A stretch of 64,000 bases of DNA from Streptomyces sennicomposti (lineage in GTDB: Bacteria; Actinomycetota; Actinomycetes; Streptomycetales; Streptomycetaceae): contig NZ_JAIOAB010000016.1 in assembly GCF_019890635.1 (NCBI RefSeq), positions 1-64,000 of the forward strand. The letters run 5' to 3'. The notes below the pieces were generated by a model. The model was not told where the DNA came from. It was given only the letters and a program-made list of their open reading frames with translations, and did not search any database. Positions 50,090-59,812 of this stretch are shown in pieces. Position 1 is the stretch's first letter, and every line of letters begins with the position of its first letter. The position numbers and the translations under genes were made by a program.

Positions 50090-51235
50090 TCAGGAGGCGC
50101 TGACCACGTCCTTGGCCTCGCCCGTGGCGGTGCCCTCGGTGGCGCTCGCCGGGATCGGCCGGTCGGCGCGCAGGGCGTTCCACACCTGCCGCGCCTTGGC
50201 CTCGTCGATGACGACCCGGTTGGCGTTCGCGGAGTCGTACTGCACCGGCATCGTGATCATGTGCATCTGACCGGCGCCGATGCCCTTGAGGCCGCCGGCG
50301 AAGGAGAGCAGCGAGTTCACCGAGCCGATCTCGGAGTCGGTGGTGACGGCCTTGGTGGCGGTGTCGGCGAGGTCGTAGAGCTTCTTCGGGTTGCCGAACA
50401 GGTCGACCTGCTTGATCTGGGTGAGCAGGGCCTTGACGAACGCCTGCTGGAGCTGGATGCGGCCGAGGTCGGAGCCGTCGCCGACGCCGTGCCGGGTGCG
50501 CACCAGGCCGAGGGCCTGCTGCCCGTCGAGGGTGTGGGTGCCGGCGGCGAGGTTCAGATGGCTGTTGGGGTCGTGTATGGCCTTGGTCGTGGTGACCTCG
50601 ACCCCGCCGAGGTCGTCTATCAGCTTCTGGAAGCCGCTGAAGTCGACCTCCAGGTAGTGGTCCATCCGCAGCCCGGTGAGCGACTCCACGGTCTTCACGG
50701 CGCAGGCCGCGCCGCCGGTGCCGTACGACTCGTTGAACATCACGTTGTGCGCGGCCCGGTGCTCGCCGCCCTGCGCGTCGGTGCACTCGGGGCGGTCGAC
50801 GAGGGTGTCGCGGGGTATGGAGACCACGCCGGCCGTCTTGTGACCCTGGTAGACGTGCACGATCATCGCCGTGTCGGAGCGGGCGCTGCCGTCGTCGGTG
50901 CCGCCGCCGAGCTTCTTGTTGCCGCCGGCGCGGGTGTCGGAGCCGAGGACCAGGATGTTCTCGGAGCCGTTGTCGGCCGCGGTGGGCCGGTCGGTGCCGA
51001 GGGCCTGGTTGATGTCGACGGTCTTGAGGTTGTCGTTGAGCTTGAGGAACAGGTAGCCGGCGCCGGCGCCGCCCAGCACCACGATCCCGGCCGCGGTCCA
51101 CGCGGTGGCCGTCAGCGCCCTGCGCCGTCCCGTGGGGGGCTTGCGGCGGCGGCCCTTGGCCGCGGCCCGTCGTCTGCTGCTCGTGGAACCGGTCTCCCCC
51201 GGTATGCCGGGGTCCGGTGTGCTCTCGGCGGACAT
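50090..51235 (-). CDS. LytR-CpsA-Psr (LCP) family cell wall transferase
   Basis: A 381-residue type II membrane protein. A basic Ser/Arg-rich cytoplasmic lead (to ~40), one span ([23 protein letters not shown]) and an extracellular LCP domain follow. The domain shows [32 protein letters not shown] and [24 protein letters not shown], which include the conserved Arg and Asp that bind polyprenyl pyrophosphate. It likely ligates a glycopolymer to peptidoglycan, a fit with the WecA-like gene 6 kb away. GAGGAG precedes ATG 51235. Confidence 0.93.
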   Translation of the reverse strand: MSAESTPDPGIPGETGSTSSRRRAAAKGRRRKPPTGRRRALTATAWTAAGIVVLGGAGAGYLFLKLNDNLKTVDINQALGTDRPTAADNGSENILVLGSDTRAGGNKKLGGGTDDGSARSDTAMIVHVYQGHKTAGVVSIPRDTLVDRPECTDAQGGEHRAAHNVMFNESYGTGGAACAVKTVESLTGLRMDHYLEVDFSGFQKLIDDLGGVEVTTTKAIHDPNSHLNLAAGTHTLDGQQALGLVRTRHGVGDGSDLGRIQLQQAFVKALLTQIKQVDLFGNPKKLYDLADTATKAVTTDSEIGSVNSLLSFAGGLKGIGAGQMHMITMPVQYDSANANRVVIDEAKARQVWNALRADRPIPASATEGTATGEAKDVVSAS

Positions 51236-51473
51236 GCGCTCCTCAGCTCTCGTATCCGGTCGGTTACCCCCTGTTTTCAGGGTCGGGCTCCGGTGTCTCC
51301 GTCCTCGTCGGCGAGTACCCCCGGGCCCCCGACTTCGCTCGCGGGGGCGCGCCCCTGCGCACCGCTTCGTCGCTCGCACACTCAGACGGCACGACGGGCC
51401 AAAGGGTTGCACAGGGTTTCGCCCGCCCGGCACACGGCCGGCTGTGTCAAACCTCTCGCCGGGCCGGGAACGC

Positions 51474-51516
51474 GAGGAGGGCCGCCCCCGTCACAAGGAC
51501 GGAAGCGGCCCTCCTC
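51474..51516 (-). terminator. Two-tier hairpin downstream of rho
   Basis: Perfect 12-bp outer stem (51474-51485 with 51505-51516) with an inner CCGTC/GACGG stem (51488-51492 with 51498-51502). It lies 131 bp after the rho stop on the minus strand. Confidence 0.75.
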
Positions 51517-51517
51517 A

Positions 51518-51612
51518 GAGGCGCGGGGAAGTGCGCGACCAGCGAGAACGCACGCTGCCTGTCAGGGGCGCGGGGATGTGCGCGATCAGCCGCACCTCAC
51601 CCGCACCCGACA
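51518..51612. repeat. Two copies of a GCGCGGGGAAGTGCGCGACC-type repeat
   Basis: Copies at about 51518-51557 and 51564-51612 share GGCGCGGGGA(A/T)GTGCGCGA(C/T)CAGC followed by an A/C-rich arm. I recognise this as a dispersed intergenic sequence common in Streptomyces genomes; its function is unknown. Confidence 0.65.
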
Positions 51613-51646
51613 AGCCACGGGCACCTGCGCACCCGCCGAAGAGCGA

Positions 51647-53671
51647 CTAGTCGCCGTTGCCCGGCGCGGGCGTCGTCTTCTGGATCTGCATCAGGAACTC
51701 GATGTTCGACTTCGTCTGCTTCATCTTGTCCAGCAGCAGCTCGATCGCCTGCTGCTGGTCCAGCGCGTGCAGCACCCGCCGCAGCTTCCAGACGATCGCC
51801 AGCTCCTCGGCGCCGAGCAGGATCTCCTCCTTGCGGGTGCCGGACGCGTCCACGTCCACCGCCGGGAAGATCCGCTTGTCCGCGAGCTTGCGGTCGAGCT
51901 TCAGCTCCATGTTGCCGGTGCCCTTGAACTCCTCGAAGATCACCTCGTCCATGCGGGACCCGGTGTCCACCAGCGCGGTGGCGAGGATGGTCAGCGAACC
52001 GCCGTCCTCGATGTTGCGCGCCGCGCCGAAGAACCGCTTCGGCGGGTACAGGGCGGTCGAGTCGACACCACCGGACAGGATGCGGCCGGAGGCCGGCGCC
52101 GCCAGGTTGTAGGCGCGGCCCAGACGCGTGATGGAGTCGAGCAGCACGACCACGTCGTGCCCCAGCTCCACCAGGCGCTTGGCGCGCTCGATGGCCAGCT
52201 CGGCGACCGTGGTGTGGTCCTCGGCCGGGCGGTCGAAGGTCGAGGAGATGACCTCGCCCTTGACCGACCGCTGCATGTCGGTGACCTCTTCCGGACGCTC
52301 GTCGACGAGGACGACCATCAGGTGGCACTCGGGGTTGTTGTGCGTGATCGCGTTGGCGACCGCCTGCATGATCATGGTCTTGCCGGTCTTCGGCGGGGCC
52401 ACGATCAGACCGCGCTGGCCCTTGCCGATGGGCGAGACGAGGTCGATGATGCGGGTCGTCAGCACGCCCGGGTCGGTCTCCAGACGGAGCCGGTCCTGCG
52501 GGTAGAGCGGGGTGAGCTTGTTGAACTCCGGGCGGCCGCGGCCGTGTTCGGGCGCCATGCCGTTGACGGAGTCGAGGCGGACCAGCGCGTTGAACTTCTC
52601 GCGGCGCTCGCCCTCCTTGGGCTGGCGCACGGCGCCGGTGATGTGGTCGCCCTTGCGCAGGCCGTTCTTGCGGACCTGGGCGAGGGAGACGTACACGTCG
52701 TTCGGGCCGGGCAGGTAGCCGGAGGTCCGGATGAACGCGTAGTTGTCGAGGATGTCGAGGATGCCCGCGACCGGGATCAGGACGTCGTCCTCAGCGATCT
52801 GCGGCTCCTGCACGTCGTCGCGGCCACGGCGGCCACGGCGGTCGCGGTAGCGGCCGCGCCGGCCCCGGCGCCCGCCGTCGAAGTCGTCGTCGTCCTGCGG
52901 GCCGTTGTTGCGGTCCTGGCGGCCGCCGCCCTGCTGCTGGCTCTGCTGCTGACGCCGGCCGTCCTGGCCGCCGCCCTGCTGGTCGTCGCCCTTGCGGCGG
53001 TCCCCGCCGCGGTCACGGTCCCCGCCGCGGTCACGGTCGCGGTCACGGTCACGGCCGCGCTCACGACGGTCGCGGCGGCGGCCCTCGGCGCCGTCGGCGT
53101 CGCCGCCCTTGGCGTCGGCCTGCGGCTGGGCCTGCTGCGCGGGGGCGGTCTCGGCCTTCGCCTCGCTCTTCGCCTCGGCGGCGACGGTCTCGGCGCTGCC
53201 GGCCGGGCTGCCCGCGTCGGCGGTGGCACGACGCCGGCGGCGCTCCACGGGAGCATCCTCGCTGGCGGGCTGGCCGGGGATCTCGATCTGCTGCTGGGCC
53301 GTGGCCTTCTCGGCCGGGGCCTCGGCCGCCTTCTTCGCGGCCTCGTCACCCGTGCGGGCGCGGGAGGTGGTGCGGCGCTTCGGCTTGGTCTCAGCCTCGC
53401 CGGCGGGCGCGGCGGCCTTCGCGGGGGCGGCGCCCCCTCCGGCCTGCGCCTCCTTGATGACCTCGATCAGCTGGCTCTTGCGCATCCGCGCGGTGCCCCT
53501 GATGCCGAGGCCGGAGGCGACCTGCTGCAGCTCGGCCAGCACCATGCCCTCGAGGCCGGTACCACGGCGCCGCCGGGAGCCGGCACCGGTGGCAGGCGCG
53601 GAGGCGTCCGTGGCGGGCGCGGCAGCGGTCTCCTCGACACGTGCGCCCATCAGATCGGTGGTGTCGCTCAC
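51647..53671 (-). CDS. rho: Transcription termination factor Rho
   Basis: A 674-residue hexameric RNA helicase ending transcription. An N-terminal SAP-like segment (about 40-75, [13 protein letters not shown]) precedes an unusually long ~250-residue insert rich in Arg, Asp, Gly and Gln ([19 protein letters not shown] tracts). The cold-shock RNA-binding domain then starts near 300 and the ATPase core has Walker A APPKTGKT and Q-loop [10 protein letters not shown]. The insert is typical of actinobacterial Rho. GTG 53671 has AAGGA six bases upstream. Confidence 0.96.
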   Translation of the reverse strand: MSDTTDLMGARVEETAAAPATDASAPATGAGSRRRRGTGLEGMVLAELQQVASGLGIRGTARMRKSQLIEVIKEAQAGGGAAPAKAAAPAGEAETKPKRRTTSRARTGDEAAKKAAEAPAEKATAQQQIEIPGQPASEDAPVERRRRRATADAGSPAGSAETVAAEAKSEAKAETAPAQQAQPQADAKGGDADGAEGRRRDRRERGRDRDRDRDRGGDRDRGGDRRKGDDQQGGGQDGRRQQQSQQQGGGRQDRNNGPQDDDDFDGGRRGRRGRYRDRRGRRGRDDVQEPQIAEDDVLIPVAGILDILDNYAFIRTSGYLPGPNDVYVSLAQVRKNGLRKGDHITGAVRQPKEGERREKFNALVRLDSVNGMAPEHGRGRPEFNKLTPLYPQDRLRLETDPGVLTTRIIDLVSPIGKGQRGLIVAPPKTGKTMIMQAVANAITHNNPECHLMVVLVDERPEEVTDMQRSVKGEVISSTFDRPAEDHTTVAELAIERAKRLVELGHDVVVLLDSITRLGRAYNLAAPASGRILSGGVDSTALYPPKRFFGAARNIEDGGSLTILATALVDTGSRMDEVIFEEFKGTGNMELKLDRKLADKRIFPAVDVDASGTRKEEILLGAEELAIVWKLRRVLHALDQQQAIELLLDKMKQTKSNIEFLMQIQKTTPAPGNGD

Positions 53672-54095
53672 GAAGGGTCCTTCCCTGGAGCGGACGTCGG
53701 CCTGTCTGGCTCGGCGACCGGTTGTGCTGTCCGGCTTCGGTCCTTGCTGTGTGGACCGTGCCGGGGCGGTGGTCCGCCAAAGCGGCGGAAGAGATATCTG
53801 GTGACTGGCGCTTCCCCGACGATCCGCGACACCGAGTGTCACGTGGCCTGGTAGCACCGATTCCGAAGCTCCCCCAGAGGGGGGACCCCCACCTGTGGAC
53901 CGCTCAGTGTCCGCGTACGACGTACTGCCCGGATACGGCGTACGGAACACAGAGTGACTTGGGGAGCTCCCGGAAGAATGTTGGTCCCGGACGGGGACAC
54001 GAAGCACCTCGCCATGGTGAGGTCGGGTGCAGACTTGAGATTAACACTACCGGATCCAACAAACATTCCCCCTCTCGAAATCCGGCAATCGCGTG
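53672..54095. other. rho leader region
   Basis: A 424-bp gap between thrB and rho, both minus strand. It contains an AT-rich stretch near 54030-54080, suitable for the rho promoter (a minus-strand TAATCT at 54038-54043 is a weak -10 candidate), and a dispersed hairpin repeat at 53869-53892. A long leader would allow autoregulation. No gene is seen. Confidence 0.45.
53869..53892. repeat. Dispersed CTCCCCC...GGGGGGACCCCCAC hairpin
   Basis: A 24-bp C5/G6/C5 element closely related to that at 34372-34410. It lies in the rho leader and could fold in RNA of either strand. Confidence 0.6.
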
Positions 54096-55013
54096 TCAGC
54101 CCGCCAACGGGAGCACGCACGCGCCCTGCTGGTCCAGGTGCAGCCGGTTGGCGGCCCATTCGGGTCCGGCCAGCCGCTCCACCTTGTCGGCGGTGTCCGC
54201 GTCGGCCAGCGCCATGACCGTCGGTCCGGCGCCGGAGATGACCGCCGGGATCCCGTCGGCGCGCAGCCGCTCCACCAGCGCGGCGCTCTCCGGCATCGCC
54301 GGGGCGCGGTACTCCTGGTGGAGGCGGTCCTCGGTGGCCGGCAGCAGCAGCTCGGGGCGCCGGGTCAGGGCCTCGACGAGCAGCGCGGCACGGCCCGCGT
54401 TGACGGCCGCGTCGACGTGCGGCACGGTGCGCGGCAGCAGGCCGCGCGCGGTCTCGGTCAGTACCGGCTTCCCGGGCACGAAAACCACCGGAACGATGGA
54501 ATCGCAGGGGTCCATCCTGATCGCGCGGGCGGCGCCGCTCTCCATCCAGGACAGGGTGAACCCGCCGAGCAGACACGCCGCGACGTTGTCCGGGTGGCCC
54601 TCGATCTCGGTGGCCAGCTCCAGCAGCCCGATCTCGTCGAGGCGGGCCTCGCCGCCTATGGTCACGGCGCGGGCGGCGACGATGCCGGCGCAGATAGCGG
54701 CGGAGGAGGAGCCGAGGCCGCGGCCGTGCGGGATGCGGTTGGCGCAGACGATCTCCAGGCCGCGCGGCTGCCCGCCGAGCACGTCGAAGGCGGTGCGCAG
54801 CGACCGTACGAGCAGGTGCTTCTCGTCGCGCGGCAGGGTCTCGCTGCCCTCGCCCGCGATGTCGATGTGCAGCCCGGAGTCGGCCACCCGGACGACCACG
54901 TCGTCGTAGAGCCCCAGCGCGAGGCCGAAGGCGTCGAAGCCCGGCCCGAGGTTGGCGCTGGTGGCGGGGACGCGCACCCGGACGGCGGCGGCGCGGAACG
55001 CTGGACCGGCCAT
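54096..55013 (-). CDS. thrB: Homoserine kinase
   Basis: A 305-residue GHMP-family kinase phosphorylating homoserine in threonine synthesis. Visible motifs are VPATSANLGPGFD near residue 15, the ATP-binding PHGRGLGSSSAA near 93 and the C-terminal ISGAGPTVMAL. ATG 55013 begins MAGPAFRAAAVRVRVPA. It is normally close behind thrC; here 788 bp of repetitive DNA intervene, so it may have its own promoter. Confidence 0.95.
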   Translation of the reverse strand: MAGPAFRAAAVRVRVPATSANLGPGFDAFGLALGLYDDVVVRVADSGLHIDIAGEGSETLPRDEKHLLVRSLRTAFDVLGGQPRGLEIVCANRIPHGRGLGSSSAAICAGIVAARAVTIGGEARLDEIGLLELATEIEGHPDNVAACLLGGFTLSWMESGAARAIRMDPCDSIVPVVFVPGKPVLTETARGLLPRTVPHVDAAVNAGRAALLVEALTRRPELLLPATEDRLHQEYRAPAMPESAALVERLRADGIPAVISGAGPTVMALADADTADKVERLAGPEWAANRLHLDQQGACVLPLAG

Positions 55014-55801
55014 CGCTCGTTGACTCTCCTTGAGCTGCGTGGTGGCCGAATGGCGTTCGACGGGCATCCGACGGACATTCGACCGACATTCGGCTGACGT
55101 TCGACAGGGACGAAAGGACCCGGGGGCCGCGACCGCGGGAACGGCGCGGCGCCGCACGCTATGCGGGGCATATGCGGCGGGCGGGTTCGGTACAGCCTAT
55201 CGAAGGAAGGTTCTGTGGCGACATAGGGCGCACAGGAGGCGCACGATGCGTGTCGCATGCCCCCCGTGCACCCTGCGCACGGTGCCCCTGGAGGGGGCGT
55301 CATGGAAGGTGGCGGGGGGTGCGGGGTACGGAGTGCGGGGTACGGAGTGCGCGGCGCGGGACGCGGAGTGCGCGCGGAGCGCGGCGGGTGTCCGGCGACG
55401 GCGGCACGGAGTGCGTCCGTACCGTCGGGCACGGAGTGCGTCCGTGCCACCGGGCACGGAGTGCGTCTGTACCGCTGCGGGGCCCGTACCGGCGTGCGGC
55501 GCGCGGTGGGGCGTACGGCCGCGCGGCGCGCGGTGGCTGGTACGACTTGCGCGGCGCGCAGTGGCTCGTACGACTGCGCGGCGCGCCGCCGGGTACGGCA
55601 GGCGTACTCCGCCGGGACGGGGTGCGCTCATCCGGAAGCGGGCGGGACGCCGGGGCCGGGCGGCGAGCCCGAGGACGCGCCGACCGCGCCGACCTGCCGA
55701 CCTGCCGAAGCGCTCGGCAGCAGGCGCCCGCAGGACTGGCCCGCCGGGCAGGTGCCGGGCGGCGGGCGCCCGCAGGAGCCGCGCCGCCCGGCCCGTCCGG
55801 A
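55014..55801. repeat. Repeat-rich 788-bp gap between thrC and thrB
   Basis: The gap contains direct repeats: TACGGAGTGCG-like units near 55327-55375, GGCACGGAGTGCGTC units near 55430 and 55453, and GCGCGGCGCGC(A/G)GTGGCT-like units near 55513-55585. A GACATTCG/GACGTTCG cluster at 55070-55102 precedes thrB. Open frames cross it on both strands, but with repetitive Arg/Ala/Ser content and no family resemblance. I do not support a gene here. Confidence 0.6.
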
Positions 55802-56860
55802 TCAGGCCAGGCCCAGCCGTTCCGCCGCCGTGGCCGCGTCCACCGGGACGGTGACCGGCTGCGGGGCGCCGGCGACGGCCCAGTCGGGGTCCTTGAGGCC
55901 GTTGCCGGTGACGGTGCACACGATCCGCTGGCCCGGGTCGACCTTGCCCTGCTCGGCGGCCTTCAGCAGACCGGCGACGGACGCGGCCGACGCGGGTTCG
56001 ACGAAGACGCCCTCCTGCGCGGCCAACAGCCGGTAGGCGCGCAGGATCTCACGGTCCGTCACCTCGTCGATGGCGCCGCCGGACTCGTCGCGGGCGGCCA
56101 GCGCGTACGTCCACGAGGCCGGGTTGCCGATGCGGATGGCGGTGGCGATGGTCGAGGGGTCCTTGACGACCTCGCCGCGCACGATCGGCGCGCTGCCGGC
56201 GGCCTGGAAGCCCCACATGCGCGGGGTCTTCGTGGCGACGCCGTCGGCGGCGTACTCCCGGTAGCCCTTCCAGTACGCGGTGATGTTGCCCGCGTTGCCG
56301 ACCGGGAGGACGTGGATGTCGGGGGCGTCGCCGAGCATGTCGACGATCTCGAAGGCGGCCGTCTTCTGGCCCTCGATCCGCACCGGGTTGACCGAATTGA
56401 CCAGCGCCACGGGGTAGTTGTCGCTGAGCGAGCGGGCGAGGGTGAGGCAGTCGTCGAAGTTTCCGTCGACCTGGAGGATCTTCGCGCCGTGCACGAGGGC
56501 CTGGCCCATCTTGCCGAGCGCGATCTTGCCCTGCGGCACGAGCACCGCGGAGACCATCCCGGCGCGTACGGCGTAGGCGGCGGCGGAGGCGGAGGTGTTG
56601 CCGGTGGAGGCGCAGATGACCGCCTTGGCGCCCTCCTCCTTCGCCCTGCTGATCGCCATCGTCATGCCGCGGTCCTTGAAGGACCCGGTCGGGTTCGCGC
56701 CTTCGACCTTGAGGTGGACCTCGCAGCCGGTGCGCTCGGAGAGCACCTGCGCGGGGACGAGGGGCGTACCGCCCTCCCGGAGCGTCACGACCGGCGTGCT
56801 GTCGGACACCGGCAGCCGGTCCCGGTACTCCTCGATGATGCCGCGCCACTGGTGGGTCAT
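55802..56860 (-). CDS. thrC: Threonine synthase
   Basis: A 352-residue PLP enzyme turning O-phosphohomoserine into threonine. The PLP lysine is in PTGSFKDRG near residue 60 and the phosphate-binding loop is VGNAGNIT near 187. It is 6 bp from hom, and its ribosome site GGAGAG lies within the hom 3' end, indicating coupled expression. Confidence 0.96.
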   Translation of the reverse strand: MTHQWRGIIEEYRDRLPVSDSTPVVTLREGGTPLVPAQVLSERTGCEVHLKVEGANPTGSFKDRGMTMAISRAKEEGAKAVICASTGNTSASAAAYAVRAGMVSAVLVPQGKIALGKMGQALVHGAKILQVDGNFDDCLTLARSLSDNYPVALVNSVNPVRIEGQKTAAFEIVDMLGDAPDIHVLPVGNAGNITAYWKGYREYAADGVATKTPRMWGFQAAGSAPIVRGEVVKDPSTIATAIRIGNPASWTYALAARDESGGAIDEVTDREILRAYRLLAAQEGVFVEPASAASVAGLLKAAEQGKVDPGQRIVCTVTGNGLKDPDWAVAGAPQPVTVPVDAATAAERLGLA

Positions 56861-56866
56861 TGCTGG

Positions 56867-58216
56867 TTACTCTCCTTCAACCCGCATGATGCTGGCGACG
56901 CCCCGCACGGTGTCGAGGCTGCGCAGCGCCTCGACGGTGCCGGTGAGGGCGGCGTCGGACGCTCGGTGGGTGACGACGACGAGGGAGGCCTCGCCGCCCT
57001 CCCGTCGCCCACCACCGCCCTGAACGACGGCGACTGCGTCGCCGCTGCTTTGATTTCTGCCCTGCTGACGGACGGTGTCGATGGACACCCCGTGCTCGGC
57101 GAACACGGTGGCGACCTGCGCGAGGACGCCGGGTTTGTCGGCGACGTCCAGGCTGATGTGGTAGCGCGTGACGACCTCGCCCATGGGCGAGACGGGCAGC
57201 GCGGCGTACGCCGACTCGCCGGGCCCGGTGGTCCCGCTGAGCCGGTTGCGGCAGACCGCGACGAGGTCGCCGAGGACGGCGGAGGCGGTGGGCGAACCGC
57301 CGGCGCCGGGACCGTAGAACATCAGCTGGCCGGCGGCCTCCGACTCCACGAAGACGGCGTTGTACGCGCCGCGCACCGAGGCCAGCGGATGGCTGAGCGG
57401 GATCATCGCGGGGTGCACGCGCGCGGTGACGGAGGCGCCGTCGGCGGCCCGCTCGCAGATGGCGAGCAGCTTGATGGTGCAGCCCATCTCCTTGGCGGAG
57501 GCGAAGTCGGCGGCGGTGACCTCGGTCATGCCCTCGCGGTACACGTCGTCCAGGCGTACCCGGGTGTGGAAGGCGATCCCGGCGAGGATGGCGGCCTTGG
57601 CGGCGGCGTCGAAGCCCTCGACGTCGGCGGTCGGGTCGGCCTCGGCGTACCCGAGCGCGGTGGCCTCGTCCAGGGCCTCCTGGTAGCCGGCGCCGGTGGA
57701 GTCCATCTTGTCGAGGATGAAGTTGGTGGTGCCGTTGACGATGCCGAGCACCCGGTTGACCTTGTCGCCGGCGAGGGACTCGCGCAGCGGGCGGATCAGC
57801 GGGATGGCGCCGGCGACGGCGGCCTCGTAGTACAGGTCGCGGCCGTGCTCGTCGGCGGCGGCGTGCAGGGCGGCCCCGTCCTGGGCGAGGAGGGCCTTGT
57901 TGGCGGAGACGACGGAGGCGCCGTGCTCGAAGGCGGTGGTGATGAGCGTCCGGGCGGGCTCGATACCGCCGATCACCTCGACCACGACGTCGATGTCGCC
58001 GCGTTTGACGAGGGCGGTGGCGTCGGTGGTGACGAGGGCCGGGTCGATGCCCTCGCGCACTTTGGCGGGGCGGCGGACGGCGACCCCGGCCAGTTCGACC
58101 GGGGCGCCGATGCGGGCGGCGAGGTCGGCGGCGTGCGTCGTCATGATGCGCGCCACCTCTGAGCCGACGACCCCACAGCCCAGCAGCGCCACCTTCAGCG
58201 GACGCGTACGCATCAT
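56867..58216 (-). CDS. hom: Homoserine dehydrogenase
   Basis: A 449-residue NAD(P)-dependent enzyme at the branch to threonine and methionine. The Rossmann motif ALLGCGVVGSE lies near residue 10, the catalytic domain includes GTTNFILDKM and EGFDAAAKAAILAG, and a C-terminal ACT domain from about 350 fits feedback inhibition by threonine. The ACT domain carries a Gly/Glu/Arg insertion (QGGGGRREGGE). Tandem ATGs at 58216 and 58213 both suit a GAGG site; the first is reported. Confidence 0.95.
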   Translation of the reverse strand: MMRTRPLKVALLGCGVVGSEVARIMTTHAADLAARIGAPVELAGVAVRRPAKVREGIDPALVTTDATALVKRGDIDVVVEVIGGIEPARTLITTAFEHGASVVSANKALLAQDGAALHAAADEHGRDLYYEAAVAGAIPLIRPLRESLAGDKVNRVLGIVNGTTNFILDKMDSTGAGYQEALDEATALGYAEADPTADVEGFDAAAKAAILAGIAFHTRVRLDDVYREGMTEVTAADFASAKEMGCTIKLLAICERAADGASVTARVHPAMIPLSHPLASVRGAYNAVFVESEAAGQLMFYGPGAGGSPTASAVLGDLVAVCRNRLSGTTGPGESAYAALPVSPMGEVVTRYHISLDVADKPGVLAQVATVFAEHGVSIDTVRQQGRNQSSGDAVAVVQGGGGRREGGEASLVVVTHRASDAALTGTVEALRSLDTVRGVASIMRVEGE

Positions 58217-58396
58217 CCGACCTCGTTTCCTCATACCGTCTACGGTTCGACCAGTCTCACTCACCGGACCGCAGTTTCTGTCATTTGTCCGGATCGTGAG
58301 ACGTTTATTTCATTTTCGTCGGCCCGGGCGACGAAGATCTTCCGGCCCCGGGACGTGTCGTGTCTGGCTCATGCGTCACCCGCCGCCGAGCCCGCG

Positions 58397-59788
58397 TCAC
58401 CCGACGTCGAGACGGAGGAGGTCGTCCTCCGTCTCGCGCCGGACGATCACCCGGGCCTCGCCGTCGGCGACGGCGAGCACCGGCGGGCGCAGCGCGTGGT
58501 TGTAGTTGCTCGCCATGGAACGGCAGTACGCGCCGGTCGCGGGCACGGCGACGAGGTCGCCGGGGGCGAGGTCGGCGGGCAGGAACGCGTCCTTCACGAC
58601 GATGTCGCCGCTCTCGCAGTGCTTGCCGACGACGCGGACGAGCATCGGCTCGGCGTCGGAGGTGCGGGAGACCAGGGCGACGCTGTACTCGGCGTCGTAG
58701 AGCGCGGTGCGGATGTTGTCCGACATGCCGCCGTCGACGGAGACGTAGGTGCGCAGCCCGTCCAGCGGCTTGACGGTGCCGACCTCGTAGAGCGTGAAGG
58801 CGGTCGGCCCGACGATCGCGCGCCCGGGCTCGACGGAGATACGGGGCGTGCGCAGCTTCGCGGCCTCGCACTCGCGGCTGACGATCTCGGTGAGCGCCTT
58901 GGCGATCTCGTGCGGCTCGCGCGGGTCGTCGTCGCTGGTGTACGCGATGCCGAGGCCGCCGCCGAGGTCGATCTCGGGCAGCTCGACGCCGTGCTCGTCG
59001 CGGATGTCCTTGAGCAGGCCGACGACGCGGTGCGCGGCGACCTCGAAGCCCGACATGTCGAAGATCTGCGACCCGATGTGGCTGTGGATGCCGATGAGTT
59101 CGAGCCCGTCCAGCTTCAGCGCCCGCCGCACCGCCTCGGCGGCCTGGCCGCCGGCCAGCGGGATGCCGAACTTCTGGTCCTCGTGGGCGGTGGCGATGAA
59201 CTCGTGCGTGTGCGCCTCGACGCCGACGGTGACCCGGATCTGCACCCGCTGGCGCTGCCCGAGCGACTGGGCGATGTGCGCGACGCGGACGATCTCCTGG
59301 AAGGAGTCGAGCACGATCCGCCCGACCCCGGCGCGCACGGCGCGCTCGATCTCCGCGGCGGACTTGTTGTTGCCGTGGAAGGCGATCCGGTCCGCGGGCA
59401 TCCCGGCGGACAGCGCGGTGGCCAGCTCGGTGCCGGAGCAGACGTCGAGGTTGAGCCCCTCCTCGTCCAGCCAGCGCACGACGGCCCGGGACAGGAACGC
59501 CTTGCCGGCGTAGAACACGTCGGCGCCCGGCCCGAAGGCGTCGCGCCAGGCGCGGGCGCGGGAACGGAAGTCGGCCTCGTCCAGCACGTACGCCGGCGTG
59601 CCGAACTCCTCGGCGATCCGGGTGACGGGCAGGCCGCCAACGGTCACGACACCGTCCGCGCCCCGCTCGACGGTCTGCGCCCACACCTTGGCGTCGAGGG
59701 TGTTGAGGTCGGCGGGCGGGGCCGAGTAGTGCCCCTCGGGCAGGACATCGGCGTGACGGGGCCCGGCGGGATGTGCGGAACGGCTCAT
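58397..59788 (-). CDS. lysA: Diaminopimelate decarboxylase
   Basis: A 463-residue fold-III PLP enzyme making lysine from meso-diaminopimelate. The PLP lysine is in [10 protein letters not shown] near residue 77, the HIGSQ motif follows near 240 and the substrate-contact CESGD segment lies near 385. The ribosome site and start sit 24 bp from the nrtL stop. A 180-bp gap to hom suggests hom has a separate promoter. Confidence 0.96.
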   Translation of the reverse strand: MSRSAHPAGPRHADVLPEGHYSAPPADLNTLDAKVWAQTVERGADGVVTVGGLPVTRIAEEFGTPAYVLDEADFRSRARAWRDAFGPGADVFYAGKAFLSRAVVRWLDEEGLNLDVCSGTELATALSAGMPADRIAFHGNNKSAAEIERAVRAGVGRIVLDSFQEIVRVAHIAQSLGQRQRVQIRVTVGVEAHTHEFIATAHEDQKFGIPLAGGQAAEAVRRALKLDGLELIGIHSHIGSQIFDMSGFEVAAHRVVGLLKDIRDEHGVELPEIDLGGGLGIAYTSDDDPREPHEIAKALTEIVSRECEAAKLRTPRISVEPGRAIVGPTAFTLYEVGTVKPLDGLRTYVSVDGGMSDNIRTALYDAEYSVALVSRTSDAEPMLVRVVGKHCESGDIVVKDAFLPADLAPGDLVAVPATGAYCRSMASNYNHALRPPVLAVADGEARVIVRRETEDDLLRLDVG

Positions 59789-59812
59789 GTCGGTGTGTCT
59801 CTCTGCACTCTC

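Larger units (their letters stand above)
51236..51646. other. Gap between LCP gene and rho
   Basis: This 411-bp gap holds the LCP promoter region, the rho terminator (51474-51516) and two copies of a dispersed repeat (51518-51612). No gene is seen. Confidence 0.6.

Noticed and set aside
55030..55919. Long open frames in the thrC-thrB gap
   Set aside because: Translations are repetitive Arg/Ala/Ser/Thr strings reflecting DNA repeats; all frames are open because stops are rare at this GC content.
58217..58396. Lysine or T-box riboswitch upstream of hom
   Set aside because: The 180-bp gap lacks recognisable lysine-riboswitch or T-box core sequences.
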